A model generated the notes under the pieces. The model searched no databases. It was not told the DNA's origin and saw only the letters and a program-made list of their open reading frames with translations. Source: an uncultured Eubacteriales bacterium (GTDB taxonomy: Bacteria; Bacillota; Clostridia; Oscillospirales; CAG-272). From it: a stretch of 64,000 nt of DNA. Location of the stretch: contig CAKSVM010000006.1 of NCBI GenBank assembly GCA_934503195.1, forward strand, positions 1 through 64,000, read 5' to 3'. Position numbers and translations under genes: made by a program. Of this stretch, positions 38,767-48,537 are shown piece by piece; position 1 is the first letter of the stretch, and each line of letters begins with the position of its first letter.

Positions 38767-40654
38767 TTACATTTTTATTTTCCTGAATCGGGGAGTGGTG
38801 CGAGAAGGTCGGGACAATCTCTTTCAACTTGTCCACGACCATTTTGTCGGTGAAGCCATCCGAGTCGACAAGCGCGCGAAGCTCCGAAAGCTCCTTTTCG
38901 AAGAGTTTGTCGTCCATATCGATCGGATTTCCGATGAAGATCTTGTCGTTCTTTGTCTTTCTGAGGCCTTCCTCGTTCATCAGAAGCTCTTCGTAAAGCT
39001 TTTCGCCGGGGCGCAGGCCGATGTATTTTATGTTTATGTCGCGGCCGATGAGGAGTCCGGAAAGGCGGATCATGTTCCGCGCGAGATCATCGATCTTGAC
39101 CGGCTTTCCCATATCGAGGACGAAAATCTCGCCGCCTTTCGCCATCGCGGACGCGGTGAGGACGAGCTGGCTGGCCTCGGAGATCGTCATGAAATAGCGG
39201 ATCATCTCGGGATCAGTGACCGTGACGTCTCGGCGTTCCTCAATCTGACTCTTGAAGAGCGGGATGACCGATCCGTTCGAGCCGAGGACGTTTCCGAATC
39301 TGACCGCCGCGAAGCTTGTTTCGGGCGAGAGCTTGTCCATCGTCTGGATGATCATCTCGCAGACGCGCTTTGTCGCGCCCATGACGTTTGTCGGGTTGAC
39401 CGCCTTGTCGGTCGAGATGAGGACAAACTTTCCGACCTTCGCCTCGCGCGCGGCAAGGCAGGTGTTGAGAGTTCCGAAGATGTTGTTCTTTACCGCCTCG
39501 TCAGGAACCGTTTCCATCAGCGGAACGTGCTTGTGAGCGGCAGCGTGGATCACGAGTTCGGGCTTTTTCTCGGCGAAAATTCTTGTGATCTTCGCTTTGT
39601 CGCAGACCGTGGCGATGCAGACCTCAAGGTCGAGTTCGGGGTATTTCGCGATAAGCTCCTGCTGAATCGTGTAGGCGTTGTTTTCGTAAACGTCTATTAT
39701 TATGAGCTTTTTCGGCTCGTGCGCGGCGATCCGGCGGCAAAGCTCGGATCCGATCGATCCGCCGCCTCCGGTTATCGCGACGACCTTGCCGACAAGGAAA
39801 TCGAGCATTCCGTCGTCGGTCAGCGAGACGGGATCGCGGCCGAGAAGCTCCTCGGGATCGATACTTCTGACCTTTGAAATGAGATTGTCGCGGTCGGCGA
39901 GTTCGGTGAGGCGCGGGAGAATCTTGACCTCGCACCCGGTTTTGAGACATTCGTCGAGAATCATCGAGCGGCGTTCGTTCGAGATCGAGGGGATCGCTAT
40001 GTAAATCACTCTGACGCCGAGCTTTTCGCAGACTTCGCCGATATCCGTGACCTTTCCGCGGACACGGCATCCGGCGACCGAGCGTCCCTGCTTCTGTTCG
40101 CTGTCGTCAATGAATCCGCAGGGAATGAGTCCGCAGGAAGGAGTCGAATAGATTTCCTCAAGGAGTCTGACCCCGGCCGAGCCCGCGCCGATAATGAGAA
40201 GGCGTTTGGATTTGGGATCCGAGCCCTTGCGGCGCCGGGTGATCAGACCCTGATACGCGTTTCTCGAAAAGGCGACGACCGCCGCGGTGACGAGAATCGC
40301 GAAGGAGTAGTAAATCATCCCGAGATTCGCGAGTCCGAAGGCCCCGCATAAAAGTCCCGCGACCGCGCCGGCGGCAAGCTGAACCGCGACCATATAAAGA
40401 TACTCATAGCTTCCCGCGTAACGCCAGATTATCCGGTTGACGCCGAATATGACCGAGACAAGGCAGTAGACGGCGGCCGTCAGCCCGATCTCCGCGAGAA
40501 TCAGCGGTATCGGCGGCTTTATTCCGGTGTCGAAGTAGCGCGCGACGAAGATGAGAAAAAACGACACCGCGGCGGCGGCCGCGTCAACAAGCTGCAAAAT
40601 TACGACTCTGTGCATCGGCTTTTTGATGCGCAGACGTGTGAAAGCAATATTCAT
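38759..40654 (-). CDS. Membrane UDP-sugar 4,6-dehydratase, CapD/WbpM type
   Basis: A 631-residue protein. About 150 N-terminal residues form four membrane helices. A CoA-binding-like domain follows (LLIIGAGSAGVRLLEEI). The C-terminal SDR domain has VAITGGGGSIGSELCRRI for NAD(P), DVYENNAY and the catalytic LISTDKAVNPTNVMGATKR. Such enzymes convert UDP-GlcNAc to a 4-keto-6-deoxy sugar, the entry to deoxy-amino sugars of capsules and glycans. It is the first gene of the operon. No glycosyltransferases follow, so the polymer itself is built by genes elsewhere. Confidence 0.93.
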   Translation of the reverse strand: MNIAFTRLRIKKPMHRVVILQLVDAAAAAVSFFLIFVARYFDTGIKPPIPLILAEIGLTAAVYCLVSVIFGVNRIIWRYAGSYEYLYMVAVQLAAGAVAGLLCGAFGLANLGMIYYSFAILVTAAVVAFSRNAYQGLITRRRKGSDPKSKRLLIIGAGSAGVRLLEEIYSTPSCGLIPCGFIDDSEQKQGRSVAGCRVRGKVTDIGEVCEKLGVRVIYIAIPSISNERRSMILDECLKTGCEVKILPRLTELADRDNLISKVRSIDPEELLGRDPVSLTDDGMLDFLVGKVVAITGGGGSIGSELCRRIAAHEPKKLIIIDVYENNAYTIQQELIAKYPELDLEVCIATVCDKAKITRIFAEKKPELVIHAAAHKHVPLMETVPDEAVKNNIFGTLNTCLAAREAKVGKFVLISTDKAVNPTNVMGATKRVCEMIIQTMDKLSPETSFAAVRFGNVLGSNGSVIPLFKSQIEERRDVTVTDPEMIRYFMTISEASQLVLTASAMAKGGEIFVLDMGKPVKIDDLARNMIRLSGLLIGRDINIKYIGLRPGEKLYEELLMNEEGLRKTKNDKIFIGNPIDMDDKLFEKELSELRALVDSDGFTDKMVVDKLKEIVPTFSHHSPIQENKNVNV

Positions 40655-40757
40655 AAAGTTTAATTCCCCCCAGAACTCAAAACCTTCAGCGGTAAATCCG
40701 CCGTGAGATTCCCGAAATCGGAAGATCCCACGTTTACACCTTACTAGTCCATCTTAT

Positions 40758-40786
40758 ATTATAACACATAAATCACGGTCTGTCAA
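40758..40786 (-). promoter_or_regulatory. Sigma-A promoter of the capsule operon
   Basis: TTGACA (40781-40786) and TATAAT (40758-40763) on the minus strand, 17-bp spacer. The leader of about 97 nt can form an imperfect hairpin between about 40702 and 40730. Confidence 0.88.
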
Positions 40787-40841
40787 CAGTTATGTTGAAT
40801 ATTTGACAAACCGAATTATCAGAATATTTGGGTCATTATAC

Positions 40842-40871
40842 AAAAAAGCACCGCGATCAGCGACAACGCGG
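40842..40871 (-). terminator. Second of two tandem terminators after larA
   Basis: CCGCG (40851-40855) pairs with CGCGG (40867-40871), followed on the minus strand by TGC and a run of six T. Confidence 0.65.
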
Positions 40872-40898
40872 GAATTTTGTCTTTTGTCGTCAGAACAG

Positions 40899-40933
40899 AA
40901 AAAGCGGTGCCGTCGTGCGGACAACAGCACCGC
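40899..40933 (-). terminator. First of two tandem terminators after larA
   Basis: GCGGTGC (40904-40910) pairs with GCACCGC (40927-40933), and the minus strand continues with five T. It shares the GCGGTGC sequence with the next terminator, as if one was copied from the other. Confidence 0.75.
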
Positions 40934-40951
40934 CCGGAAGCTTCCGGATTT

Positions 40952-42232
40952 TTATTTTTTCACCGGGATGACCGAAACTCCGTCCGGAATCGCGATAACC
41001 GTCGGCTTCTCAACGCCGCAAAGCCCCTTCGCGATTTCCATCGCCTCGCCGATCGAGTGCGCCGGAGTCATCCGCAGTGCCTTTATAAGCTCGTCGTCCG
41101 CGTCTGAGACGTAGATAACCTTCGCTTTCGTCAGAATCCGGAAGAATATCTGCGCTTCCCACTGATCGGGCAGCGTCTCGTCGGGCGAACGCTTTATCAC
41201 CTCTTCGAGGAAATCCTCCGGCGACTCCGCCCCGCTTATCATCCTGTAGAAGGATTCCCCGCCGTGACCATCGTTCGTCGCGGCGCACATGATTATCACG
41301 CCACCAGGTTTTACGGCCTTCTCGGCCGCCGTCATTCCCTTCACCGCCTGATAGACGTTCTGGTCGAGCGGATATCCGCCGTTCGTCGAGATGACGATAT
41401 CGGCCTCCTCCCTGAATTTCGCGCAGCAGAGAACGCCTAGGAATGAGCATCCGACATGATGCGCCAGAATCGGATCGCCCGCGCAGACCCGGATTATCCG
41501 CCTGTCCTCGTTTATAACGACGTTGACTATGAACGCGAGCTTCGCCATCCGCGCCGCCGCTTCCATGTCGATGTTGATCGGATTGTCCGTGAGCCTTCCG
41601 GTGCGCGCGTTTTCGCTCGCTATGAAGGCCGCGCAGTGATTCCCGAGAACCGTCTTCCGCGCGGCGACGCCCGGAAGCACACTCTTGCGTCCGCCCGAGA
41701 ACCCCGCGAAGAAATGCGGCTCGATGAACCCCTCCGAAACCAGCAGATCGCATTCCGCCGCCTCGCGGTTTATGATAAGCTCCGCGCCCGACGGAAGCGT
41801 GCCGAGATCAACAAGATTTTCCTCGTCAAGGCAGTCGTGGATCACGATCCGCTCGTTTCTCACGATCTCCTCGCCGAATTTGTCGATAAGCTCTTCTCTC
41901 GTCGTCGAACGATGGCATCCGGTCGCGATCAGGATCGTGATCCCGGCGTCGGGATTTCCGAGTCTTATCTCCTCTAACATATGCGGGATTATGTGCCTGC
42001 TCGGAACCGGGCGCGTGTGGTCGCTCGCGATGATCGTGATCTTTTTCTTCCCGGCCGCTAGCTCGGAGAGCCTTTTCGCGCCAGACGGCATTTCAAGCGC
42101 GGCGCGGACGGCGGCGTCATCGTCGCGGAAGGTTCCGCGCTTGTTGACCGACGATTTCAGAACCGCCTTCAGCTCGTCGCCGAACTCATATGACAGCGAT
42201 CCCCTTCCGTAGGCGAAATCGACCTTTGTCAT
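40952..42232 (-). CDS. larA: LarA-family nickel-dependent lactate racemase
   Basis: A 426-residue protein carrying all the landmark residues of LarA: H107 (GCHRST), H173 (EPHFFAG), K183 (GGRKSVLPG), the Lys that bonds to the nickel-pincer cofactor, and H199 (LGNHC). Each is one position below the Lactiplantibacillus numbering. SDHTRPVPS near residue 70 is also conserved. It interconverts L- and D-lactate, or a related 2-hydroxy acid. Cofactor genes larB, larC and larE are not in the window. Its start overlaps the dehydrogenase stop by 4 bases. Confidence 0.92.
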   Translation of the reverse strand: MTKVDFAYGRGSLSYEFGDELKAVLKSSVNKRGTFRDDDAAVRAALEMPSGAKRLSELAAGKKKITIIASDHTRPVPSRHIIPHMLEEIRLGNPDAGITILIATGCHRSTTREELIDKFGEEIVRNERIVIHDCLDEENLVDLGTLPSGAELIINREAAECDLLVSEGFIEPHFFAGFSGGRKSVLPGVAARKTVLGNHCAAFIASENARTGRLTDNPINIDMEAAARMAKLAFIVNVVINEDRRIIRVCAGDPILAHHVGCSFLGVLCCAKFREEADIVISTNGGYPLDQNVYQAVKGMTAAEKAVKPGGVIIMCAATNDGHGGESFYRMISGAESPEDFLEEVIKRSPDETLPDQWEAQIFFRILTKAKVIYVSDADDELIKALRMTPAHSIGEAMEIAKGLCGVEKPTVIAIPDGVSVIPVKK

Positions 42233-43650
42233 AGATTCTCACCCTTCCCGCAGAAAACCTTTCCGGGATTCAGAATATCGTTCGGGTCAAATACTCTCTT
42301 TATTCCGGCCATGAGCGAAAGCTGCGCGTCGTCAAGGAATTCGCCGAGATAGGCCTGCTTCGCATGGCCGATGCCGTGTTCACCCGAGACCGCGCCGCGA
42401 AGCTCCTTCGCCTTTTTATACATCTTGTCCATCGCCTCGTTGAGTCTTTCCTTCCAGAGATCGTCCGAAAGTTCGTCGCGAAGGACGTAGATATGCAGAT
42501 TTCCGTCGCCCGCGTGGCCGAAATACTTGATTCTGATCCCGACCTCGTCCTCCAGCTTTCCGACATACTCGACCATGTCGTTTATCCGGCTCCTCGGGAC
42601 GACGACGTCGACCTCGTCCATCTCGGTCGTTGAATTCTTGATCGCCTCAAGGAACGCGCCGCGCGCCTTCCAGACCGCGTCGCTCCGCTCTTCGGTGTCG
42701 AGGATGAAGATATCCGGCGCGCCGAGCGTCAGGCAGAGCTCGGCGACAGATTCATAGTCGCGCTCGATCTCCTCCTTCGTGTTTCCGTCGAATTTGAGGA
42801 GCAGATACGCGTCATACGCGCGGTCGGGGAACTTCACTCCAAGATAGCTCTCGGCGTCAAGGATGACCTGTCTCTGCATGAACTCGACGGCGGTCGGAAT
42901 CGCCTTCGATTTGATGATCTCCGGCACGGCGTCGATTGCCTGCTTGAGCGTCGGGAAGGGAATCAGAAGGCTTATGCTCCGCTTCGGAAGCGGGAGAAGT
43001 CTCAAAACCGCCTTTGTTACGATTCCGAGCGTTCCCTCAGAGCCGACGATCAGATCCTTCAGAGCGTAGCCCGAGCTGTTCTTGACCATCTTTCCGCCAA
43101 GTTCGACAACTCTTCCGTCGGCGAGAACGACTTCGAGTCCGCGCACGTAGTCGCGCGTGACTCCGTATTTTACCGCGCGCATTCCGCCCGCGTTGGTGTT
43201 GATGTTTCCGCCGATCGTCGCGGTCTTCTCACCCGGATCGGGCGGATAGAAGAATCCGTTCTCCTCGGTGAACGCGGCGACCTCCATTAAAAGCACGCCG
43301 GGTTCGACGGTCAGCGTGAGGTTTTCGCGGTCAAGTTCGAGGATCGATTTCATCCCCGAGAGATCGACTACGATTCCGCCCTTTACCGGGACGGCCGCGC
43401 CGACAAGTCCGGTTCCGGCTCCGCGCGGAGTCACCGGGATTCTGTGTTCGTTCGCGTATGAAAGCGTCTTTGAGACGTCCTCGGTACTCATCGCCTTCAC
43501 TACGATCTCAGGACGGCTGCTCACCGCCGAAAGCTCGTCGCGGCCGTAATCCTCGCCGACCTCCTCGCCGAAAAGCACGCGGTCACATGAGACGAGCGTC
43601 TTCAGGTTTTCGTAATCAGCCGCCGTGACGGTGTTGTATTTTTCTGACAT
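42229..43650 (-). CDS. lctD: FAD-linked lactate dehydrogenase (LctD/GlcD-like)
   Basis: From ATG 43650 (AAAGGAG upstream) the protein has 473 residues. The PCMH-type FAD domain has [18 protein letters not shown] and [19 protein letters not shown]. The C-terminal cap has [14 protein letters not shown] and [14 protein letters not shown], typical of D-lactate and glycolate dehydrogenases. With the two Etf subunits encoded upstream it matches the LctBCD complex of acetogens, which oxidises lactate using NAD while a reduced ferredoxin supplies the extra push (electron confurcation). It may prefer D-lactate, with LarA supplying it from L-lactate. Confidence 0.93.
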   Translation of the reverse strand: MSEKYNTVTAADYENLKTLVSCDRVLFGEEVGEDYGRDELSAVSSRPEIVVKAMSTEDVSKTLSYANEHRIPVTPRGAGTGLVGAAVPVKGGIVVDLSGMKSILELDRENLTLTVEPGVLLMEVAAFTEENGFFYPPDPGEKTATIGGNINTNAGGMRAVKYGVTRDYVRGLEVVLADGRVVELGGKMVKNSSGYALKDLIVGSEGTLGIVTKAVLRLLPLPKRSISLLIPFPTLKQAIDAVPEIIKSKAIPTAVEFMQRQVILDAESYLGVKFPDRAYDAYLLLKFDGNTKEEIERDYESVAELCLTLGAPDIFILDTEERSDAVWKARGAFLEAIKNSTTEMDEVDVVVPRSRINDMVEYVGKLEDEVGIRIKYFGHAGDGNLHIYVLRDELSDDLWKERLNEAMDKMYKKAKELRGAVSGEHGIGHAKQAYLGEFLDDAQLSLMAGIKRVFDPNDILNPGKVFCGKGENL

Positions 43651-43666
43651 TTTCTGACTTCTCCTT

Positions 43667-44842
43667 TCAGCGGCCGAGCTTTTCGATGAGCTTCGGGACA
43701 ATCTCGCAGAGATCGCCTACGATTCCGTAGTGCGCGATACTGAATATCGGCGCGTTCTTATCGGTGTTGATCGCGACGATCGTGTCCGCGCCCTTCATTC
43801 CGGCAGCGAACTGAACCGCGCCGGAGATTCCGCAGGTTATGATGAGTTTCGGTCTGACCGTGCGTCCGCTGAGACCGATCTGACGGTTCGCCGGACATTT
43901 TCCGCTCTCGACCATCGGACGGGTGCAGGCCCACGTTCCGCCGAGCGCGTCGGCGAGCTTTTTAACGAGTTCAAGCTCAGAATCGTTCCGGCATCCGCGT
44001 CCGGCCGCGACGATGATCTCGGCGTTCTCGATGCCCTCGACCTTCGGCTTCTTTTCGACCGAAAGAATCTCGACGCCCGATTTCAGCTTATCGTCGGAGA
44101 TGTCGAAGAAGGTCAGCTTTCCGAAAGGCTCGCAGCGTTTCGCTTGATCCATAACCTTGTAGCGTACGGTCGCCATCTGTGGACGGTTATTCGGAGTCGC
44201 GATCTGCGCCATGATGTTTCCGCCGAAAGCCGGACGGATCTGGACGAGATCGGTGTTCTCCTCGATATCAAGCACCGTACAGTCGGCGGTGAGTCCGGTT
44301 CTGAATCTCGCCGCGACTCTTGGCGCGAGCTGACGTCCGACCGTCGTCGCGCCGACAAGGATGACCGACGGCTTCACGCGGTTTATGAAATCCTCGAAAA
44401 CGCTCGCGTATGTCTCCTGTATGAAGCTCTTCAGCTCCGGTTTGTCGTAAACAAATACCTCGTCGACCGGATAACAGAGAAGCTCCTTAGCCGACTCCGA
44501 CACATTTTCGCCCATCATCAGGCAGAAGACCTTGTGTCCGATCTTGTCGGCAAGCTCGCGCGCCTTCCCGATAAGTTCTAGCGTAACCGGGTGAATTTCG
44601 CCGTCGATATGCTCGACATAAACGCAGATTCCGTTCCAGATCGACTTGTCGACCGACTCGGTCTTTTCCTCGACTATCTCGATCTCGCCGTTTTTCGAAC
44701 GCTTCGCGCAGACTCCGCACATCTTACAGGCCGGGTTCGTGACGACCTTTCCGTCGGAGATCTCAAGCGCGCCGAAGGGACATACCTTTATAAGCCCCGC
44801 GGCGTCGGAAATCCTTTCATTATGTATAATCAGCTTTTTCAT
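43667..44842 (-). CDS. lctC: Electron transfer flavoprotein alpha subunit with ferredoxin domain
   Basis: A 391-residue EtfA. The first 60 residues are a ferredoxin-like extension with Cys in KVCPFGALE and [14 protein letters not shown], enough for one [4Fe-4S] cluster. The EtfA core follows, ending with the FAD site [38 protein letters not shown] and [19 protein letters not shown]. The iron-sulfur extension is known from the EtfA (LctC) of the bifurcating lactate dehydrogenase in Acetobacterium woodii. It shares one base with the etfB stop. Confidence 0.93.
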   Translation of the reverse strand: MKKLIIHNERISDAAGLIKVCPFGALEISDGKVVTNPACKMCGVCAKRSKNGEIEIVEEKTESVDKSIWNGICVYVEHIDGEIHPVTLELIGKARELADKIGHKVFCLMMGENVSESAKELLCYPVDEVFVYDKPELKSFIQETYASVFEDFINRVKPSVILVGATTVGRQLAPRVAARFRTGLTADCTVLDIEENTDLVQIRPAFGGNIMAQIATPNNRPQMATVRYKVMDQAKRCEPFGKLTFFDISDDKLKSGVEILSVEKKPKVEGIENAEIIVAAGRGCRNDSELELVKKLADALGGTWACTRPMVESGKCPANRQIGLSGRTVRPKLIITCGISGAVQFAAGMKGADTIVAINTDKNAPIFSIAHYGIVGDLCEIVPKLIEKLGR

Positions 44843-45642
44843 TATCTCTCACCCCCGACATACTTAAGCTCAACGAGCTTGTCAAAGAGCTTTTCCGAAA
44901 GCTCAGACGCTCCGCCCTCCCACATCACGCGCTCGGAATTATCCTCGGGCGGGAAGATGCGTCTGACCTGCGTCGGCGACGCGGCGAGTCCGTAATGCTT
45001 CGCGTCCATGTCGTCGAAGGAATCGAGCGTCAGCGTGGTGATCTCGCGGTCGGCTGTCGCCTTTTTTCTGACGTACGACGGAAGTCTCGGCTGGAAGATA
45101 TCCTTGTCGACGCAGATGAGTCCCGGGAAGCTTACCCGCGCGACCTCATAGCTGTCGCCCATGTCCATCCGCACCGTGATATTATCGTCGCCGACCGCCA
45201 TTATCTCGGAAACGCCCGCGATGCAGGGGAGCCCCATGTATTCGCTGACCTCGGCTCCGACCTGAGCGGTATCGCCGTCGGTAGTCTGCTTTCCGCAGAT
45301 GATGAGATCAAAATCCCCCGCCGCGGCGATTCCCTGCGAAATCGTCTTTGAGGTCGCCAGAACGTCGGCTCCGGCAAATCTGCGGTCGGTCAGAAGCACG
45401 CCCCTGTCCGCACCCATCGAATAGGCCTCGCGGATTATCTCGGCCGCTTTGGGCGGACCCATCGTGATGACGGTGACCTCCCCTCCCTTTTCCTCTTTCA
45501 GTCTGAACGCCGTTTCAAGCGCGTAGAGATCGTACGGATTCATCTTTGAGTCCGCGCTGTCGCGCCTTATGGTTCCGGTGACCGGATCGACCTCAACCTT
45601 GTTAGAGTCCGGCACCTGCTTTATGCAAACGCAAATCTTCAT
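44842..45642 (-). CDS. lctB: Electron transfer flavoprotein beta subunit
   Basis: From ATG 45642 (GAAAGGATA upstream) the protein has 266 residues, starting with the family motif MKICVCIKQVPDSNKVEVD. DLIICGKQTTDGDTAQVGAE, the region that binds the second flavin in bifurcating Etfs, and the late VRRIFPPE are present. It is the first gene of the lactate operon, driven by the promoter at 45692-45720. The longer frame starting at 45780 runs upstream of that promoter and is not used. Confidence 0.93.
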   Translation of the reverse strand: MKICVCIKQVPDSNKVEVDPVTGTIRRDSADSKMNPYDLYALETAFRLKEEKGGEVTVITMGPPKAAEIIREAYSMGADRGVLLTDRRFAGADVLATSKTISQGIAAAGDFDLIICGKQTTDGDTAQVGAEVSEYMGLPCIAGVSEIMAVGDDNITVRMDMGDSYEVARVSFPGLICVDKDIFQPRLPSYVRKKATADREITTLTLDSFDDMDAKHYGLAASPTQVRRIFPPEDNSERVMWEGGASELSEKLFDKLVELKYVGGER

Positions 45643-45691
45643 TAGAAAATATCCTTTCATATATTCCTCGTTCCGAAGAAACTTTTTGTCC

Positions 45692-45720
45692 ATTATATCA
45701 TATTTTGAGCCGGATGTCAA
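45692..45720 (-). promoter_or_regulatory. Sigma-A promoter of the lactate operon
   Basis: TTGACA (45715-45720) and TATAAT (45692-45697) on the minus strand, 17-bp spacer. Confidence 0.88.
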
Positions 45721-45796
45721 CAATATTCCGCAAATTATTTTCAGTTTTCTGCCGAAGTGTGAAATTATTATTAAATTCACATTCTGATATTGCCCC

Positions 45797-45825
45797 TTGA
45801 CCGGAGAGGAAAAATGTGCTATAAT
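45797..45825 (+). promoter_or_regulatory. Sigma-A promoter of the sensor kinase operon
   Basis: TTGACC (45797-45802) and TATAAT (45820-45825), 17-bp spacer, divergent from the lactate operon promoter with 76 bp between the -35 boxes. Confidence 0.85.
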
Positions 45826-45844
45826 AAACGGGGGGTGAACCTTT

Positions 45845-47764
45845 GTGAAGCGAAAAATTCTCTATGCCGCCGGAATAATTCTCACGGTGATCTGTCTTGT
45901 GCTTGTGATGTCGGCCGTGTTCCGCCGCGACAGCGGCGAGATGGTGAGCCTGACGGCTGAAGACGGAATACTTGATCTTAAGGAATACAGTCTTGCCGAA
46001 ACGACAATCCGTATTGGCGGCGGATACGCGTTCTACGGCGAAAAATTTCTCTCGGAGGAGAATTCCTCCGACCCGCCCGGCGAGTTTGACGGAAGCCTCA
46101 GATACGGAACGCATAAGCTCACGATAATCTCAAAGCCGGACGAGTGCCTGACTCTCACGGGATATTCGGTCGACTACTCGACCCGCGTCTTCGTGAACGG
46201 CGGCAAGGTGCTTGAAATCGGAAAGGTCTCGTCGGATCCGGAAGCCTCGACGCCGCGGATCGGCTACATGACCATCCCGGTCTTCACCAGAGACGACGGA
46301 ACCGCAGAGATTCTGATCGAATACTCGAATTTCGTCCATCCGGACGGCGGATTCGTTCCAACCCTCTTCCTCTCGTCGCCCTACAGAATAGATCTGATGC
46401 AGAGAGTGAACGATCTCCGCTCGATCGCGCTCGGCGGCTCGCTTTTAATGTTCGCGATGTATTTTCTGCTCTGCGCGGCCTTTCAGCGTCAGTTACAGTA
46501 TGTCGCGCTCTCGGCCTGCTGTCTGCTTTTAGGCCTTCGCGATCAGGATTTCTTCGTCGTCCACCTGCTCCGCCCAGACTATGACTGGAATATCGCCTAT
46601 CGCTTTCTCGTCATGATGATTTCGTTACAGTTCCCCGCTCTGCTGATTCTCCTTTCGAGTCTCTGGCCGGGATGCGTGAAGAAGAAGTGGAACATCGCTT
46701 TTTCGGGTCTGATCGGCGTCGTCGGGATACTTCATTTCGTCCTCTCGACGATGTACACAGCGAAGCTCGCGACGCTTTCGTATATCCTCTGCGTACCCTA
46801 CGCGCTGATTATCGCCGCCGGAGCGGTGAAAAGGACGAAAAACGGAGTAAAGCCGACCAGCGAGGGGATCGTCACGCTCGCCGGATATCTTCTCCTCTTC
46901 GCGTCGCAGTTCTATGAGGCGGTGCTCGGCCGTCAGGTTCAGAGCGTGACCCGGAACGGAACCACGCCGATCTTCATGCTCATCTTCGTGATGCTGATCG
47001 CCGCGTCGATCGGAATGGGAATCAGCCGCCGCGAGCGCGAGCTTGAGGAGAGCCGCCGTCAGAACTCGGTTCTCGAACAGCTGAATTTACTCAAAAACGA
47101 TTTTCTCCACCGTGTCGCTCACGAGCTTCGGACGCCGCTGACCGTCATGAGCGGCTACGCTCAGCTCACCGAGCGTCAGATTCTCCGCTCGACGACTGAC
47201 GAAAAGACGATCGAGCACCTGAAAGTTATCTCCTCCGAGGCGAAAAGACTTTCGGATCTCGTCTCAAAGCTCACCGAGATGCTCAAAGGCCGAACAGAAC
47301 CTCCGGAAATGCGGCGGGTCGACGTGAAAAAGCTCCTCTCCGACTCGGCGGAAATCTGCCGCCCGATGCTTCTCAAAAACTCAAACTCGCTCGTCATCGA
47401 GTGCCCCGACGAGCTTTACATAAGCGGAAACCGCGAGATGCTGATGCAGCTCTTCATAAACCTCGCCGCGAACTCGAATCGGCACACACAAAACGGAGTC
47501 GTCACCTTCAAAGCCGAAAAGGAGCGTCAGAGCGGCATTCTCGTCCGCGTCGCCGACAACGGTGATGGGATTCCGAAGGAACATATCGACCATATCTTTG
47601 AAAACGGCTACAGCCCTGACAACGGAAGCGGTCTCGGACTCACGATCTGCAAGGACGCGGCCGAAATTCACGGCGGCGAGCTTAAGCTTGAATCGACCGG
47701 GGATTCCGGCACGGTCTTCGTCTGCCGCTTCCCGGAATATAAGGATGAAAGGAGGGAGATCTGA
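45845..47764 (+). CDS. Membrane sensor histidine kinase, 7TMR-DISM-like
   Basis: A 639-residue kinase started at GTG 45845, with GGGGGGTG 7 nt upstream. One membrane helix (about 5-24) leads to an extracellular domain of about 160 residues, then a block of seven hydrophobic segments (about 195-390), the layout of 7TMR-DISM receptors. The cytoplasmic part has the phospho-acceptor His426 in FLHRVAHELRTPLTVMSG, then the ATPase boxes NLAANSNRHTQNG, VADNGDGIP and GSGLGLTICKDAAEIHGG. The regulator gene follows after 2 bp. The signal is unknown. Confidence 0.93.
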   Translation: MKRKILYAAGIILTVICLVLVMSAVFRRDSGEMVSLTAEDGILDLKEYSLAETTIRIGGGYAFYGEKFLSEENSSDPPGEFDGSLRYGTHKLTIISKPDECLTLTGYSVDYSTRVFVNGGKVLEIGKVSSDPEASTPRIGYMTIPVFTRDDGTAEILIEYSNFVHPDGGFVPTLFLSSPYRIDLMQRVNDLRSIALGGSLLMFAMYFLLCAAFQRQLQYVALSACCLLLGLRDQDFFVVHLLRPDYDWNIAYRFLVMMISLQFPALLILLSSLWPGCVKKKWNIAFSGLIGVVGILHFVLSTMYTAKLATLSYILCVPYALIIAAGAVKRTKNGVKPTSEGIVTLAGYLLLFASQFYEAVLGRQVQSVTRNGTTPIFMLIFVMLIAASIGMGISRRERELEESRRQNSVLEQLNLLKNDFLHRVAHELRTPLTVMSGYAQLTERQILRSTTDEKTIEHLKVISSEAKRLSDLVSKLTEMLKGRTEPPEMRRVDVKKLLSDSAEICRPMLLKNSNSLVIECPDELYISGNREMLMQLFINLAANSNRHTQNGVVTFKAEKERQSGILVRVADNGDGIPKEHIDHIFENGYSPDNGSGLGLTICKDAAEIHGGELKLESTGDSGTVFVCRFPEYKDERREI

Positions 47765-47766
47765 TC

Positions 47767-48447
47767 ATGATGAACGAAAAGCCGCTGATACTGCTTGTCG
47801 AGGACAACCCTTATATAATGGAAATAAACCGAACCGAGCTTGAGGAAAGCGGATTCGAGGTCATCGGCGCGGACACGGTGAAACGCTGCCGCGAGCTTCT
47901 CGGCTTCTACGACGTCGACCTGATCATCCTCGACATAATGCTTCCTGACGGCGACGGGGTCGGACTCTGCCGCGAGATCCGTAAGATCCGCCGGACGCCG
48001 ATACTCTTCGTCTCCGCGCTCGGCGAGAGTCCCGACATTGTGAAGGGACTCGCAAGCGGCGGCGACGATTATCTCCCGAAGCCGTACGATCTTGAAATCC
48101 TGACCGCGAAGGTAAACGCGCTCCTGCGGTCGAGTCAGCGGATCGGGAGGCACGTGCGATTCGAGGGGATTTTAATGAATCTTTTAAGCGGCGAGGCCGA
48201 GATCGACGGGCGTCCGCTTAGCCTGACGCAGAAGGAATTCGCGCTTCTGGCGTCGCTGGCCAAGGACCCGGTCGAGCAGGACGGTGAAAATCTCCTCACA
48301 AAGCTCTGGGGGCAATCAGGCGACATGAACGCGCTGAGCCTCACAATCTCGCGCCTAAAACAAAAACTCGCGGACAGCTCGGTCACGATAACGACAAGAC
48401 GCGCGCCGAATTATCTTGTCAGCATAAAGCGCACCGAACGGCAGTAA
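47767..48447 (+). CDS. Response regulator, OmpR/PhoB-type
   Basis: A 226-residue regulator. The receiver domain has the acidic pair in LVEDNPY, the phospho-acceptor D56 in LIILDIMLPDGDG and the conserved Lys in YLPKPYD. The C-terminal winged helix (about 130-225) contains LSLTQKEFALLASLAKD. AAGGAGGGAG precedes the start; ATG 47770 is an equal alternative. It partners the kinase encoded directly upstream. The P-type ATPase gene 90 bp downstream may be in the same transcript or a target. Confidence 0.94.
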   Translation: MMNEKPLILLVEDNPYIMEINRTELEESGFEVIGADTVKRCRELLGFYDVDLIILDIMLPDGDGVGLCREIRKIRRTPILFVSALGESPDIVKGLASGGDDYLPKPYDLEILTAKVNALLRSSQRIGRHVRFEGILMNLLSGEAEIDGRPLSLTQKEFALLASLAKDPVEQDGENLLTKLWGQSGDMNALSLTISRLKQKLADSSVTITTRRAPNYLVSIKRTERQ

Positions 48448-48537
48448 TCTTCGGCCGGAACCCGGCATATACTTTCGCAAAGGACAATCAGGCTGAGTCC
48501 TGACCCGAAACCACGCGAAAGGAATGAAAAGCTCACT

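Noticed and set aside
38648..39877. Plus-strand frame of 409 codons over the sugar dehydratase gene
   Set aside because: Antisense shadow with no start signal; the dehydratase motifs on the other strand are unmistakable.
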